A program made the translations under genes and the position numbers. Under the pieces are notes generated by a model. That model worked only from the letters and a program-made list of their open reading frames with translations, was not told where the DNA came from and searched no databases. Below are positions 63,837 through 64,000 of a DNA stretch of 64,000 bases, in pieces. This stretch comes from Lytechinus variegatus (lineage: Eukaryota > Echinodermata > Echinoidea > Temnopleuroida > Toxopneustidae): assembly GCF_018143015.1 (NCBI RefSeq), contig NC_054746.1, positions 38,504,687 to 38,568,686 of the forward strand, given 5' to 3'. The first letter of the stretch is position 1. Each line of letters starts with the position of its first letter.

Positions 63837-64000
63837 CTGAAAATTGGGTTACCATTCATAAACTAAAAATTAACCTTTTCTTCATGCTTAGATGTAAAAT
63901 ACTAATAAATCCACTTGTTTGTTGGCTTTCATATTTGAAAATGGTCACATCATTTCATTAATTCAAAATGAGTTGTTCATTGTAATTACTTGAAAATTGA

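Overview
The window is eukaryotic, AT-rich, intron-rich genomic DNA. Two deeply conserved nuclear genes (kanadaptin/SLC4A1AP and NEMF/Rqc2) are embedded in dense non-autonomous DNA transposons, foldback elements, a satellite and microsatellites. The repeat types (foldbacks with tandem-repeat arms, ~160-bp-repeat pearl/Helentron-like elements, TA-flanked mariner MITEs, a tRNA-derived SINE) resemble those of echinoderms, most likely a sea urchin. That species guess rests on recall, not on a search.

Three genes are supported, all on the minus strand. (1) A secreted proteinase-K/subtilisin-like S8 peptidase occupies 12016 to 3133: four exons encode the signal peptide, the I9 propeptide and the catalytic-Asp segment, and the His/Ser part lies off the left edge. 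(2) A complete kanadaptin gene runs from 40551 to 21413 in 14 exons with consistent splice phases and 934 codons, carrying an FHA domain, a dsRNA-binding-like domain, a coiled/acidic C-terminus and a conserved terminal motif. (3) The 3' part of NEMF runs from 63836 to 54293 in 12 exons and ends in the NFACT-C region; its 5' part lies off the right edge. The genes are functionally unrelated: an extracellular protease, a nuclear FHA protein, and the ribosome-quality-control factor that works with Listerin. No plus-strand gene was found.

Layout. 1-13 kb: protease introns filled with 15-16 bp repeat foldbacks, 8-bp-TSD MITEs and a split tRNA-SINE. 13.6-15.2 kb: a 52-bp satellite, about 31 copies. 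15.25-21 kb: a mariner-type MITE, a TTCG-rich inverted minisatellite, and two pearl-like elements carrying DR1 nuclear-receptor half-sites. 21.4-40.6 kb: kanadaptin, whose 8-kb intron 9 holds a 3.3-kb foldback and a triple-nested insertion that includes a broken Tc1 transposase. 41.8-46.8 kb: a 5.06-kb near-symmetric palindrome with the same small MITE at mirror positions in both arms. 47-54 kb: gene-poor DNA. 54.3-64 kb: NEMF with a TTAA-flanked piggyBac-like MITE and a TA-flanked foldback MITE in one intron.

The most unusual signals are three. First, a 10-bp box, TGAGTGAGCA, sits about 146 bp from every terminus of two otherwise different TA-flanked elements. Second, the 5-kb palindrome contains a mirrored nested insertion. 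Third, a hairpin motif is shared between two large foldbacks.
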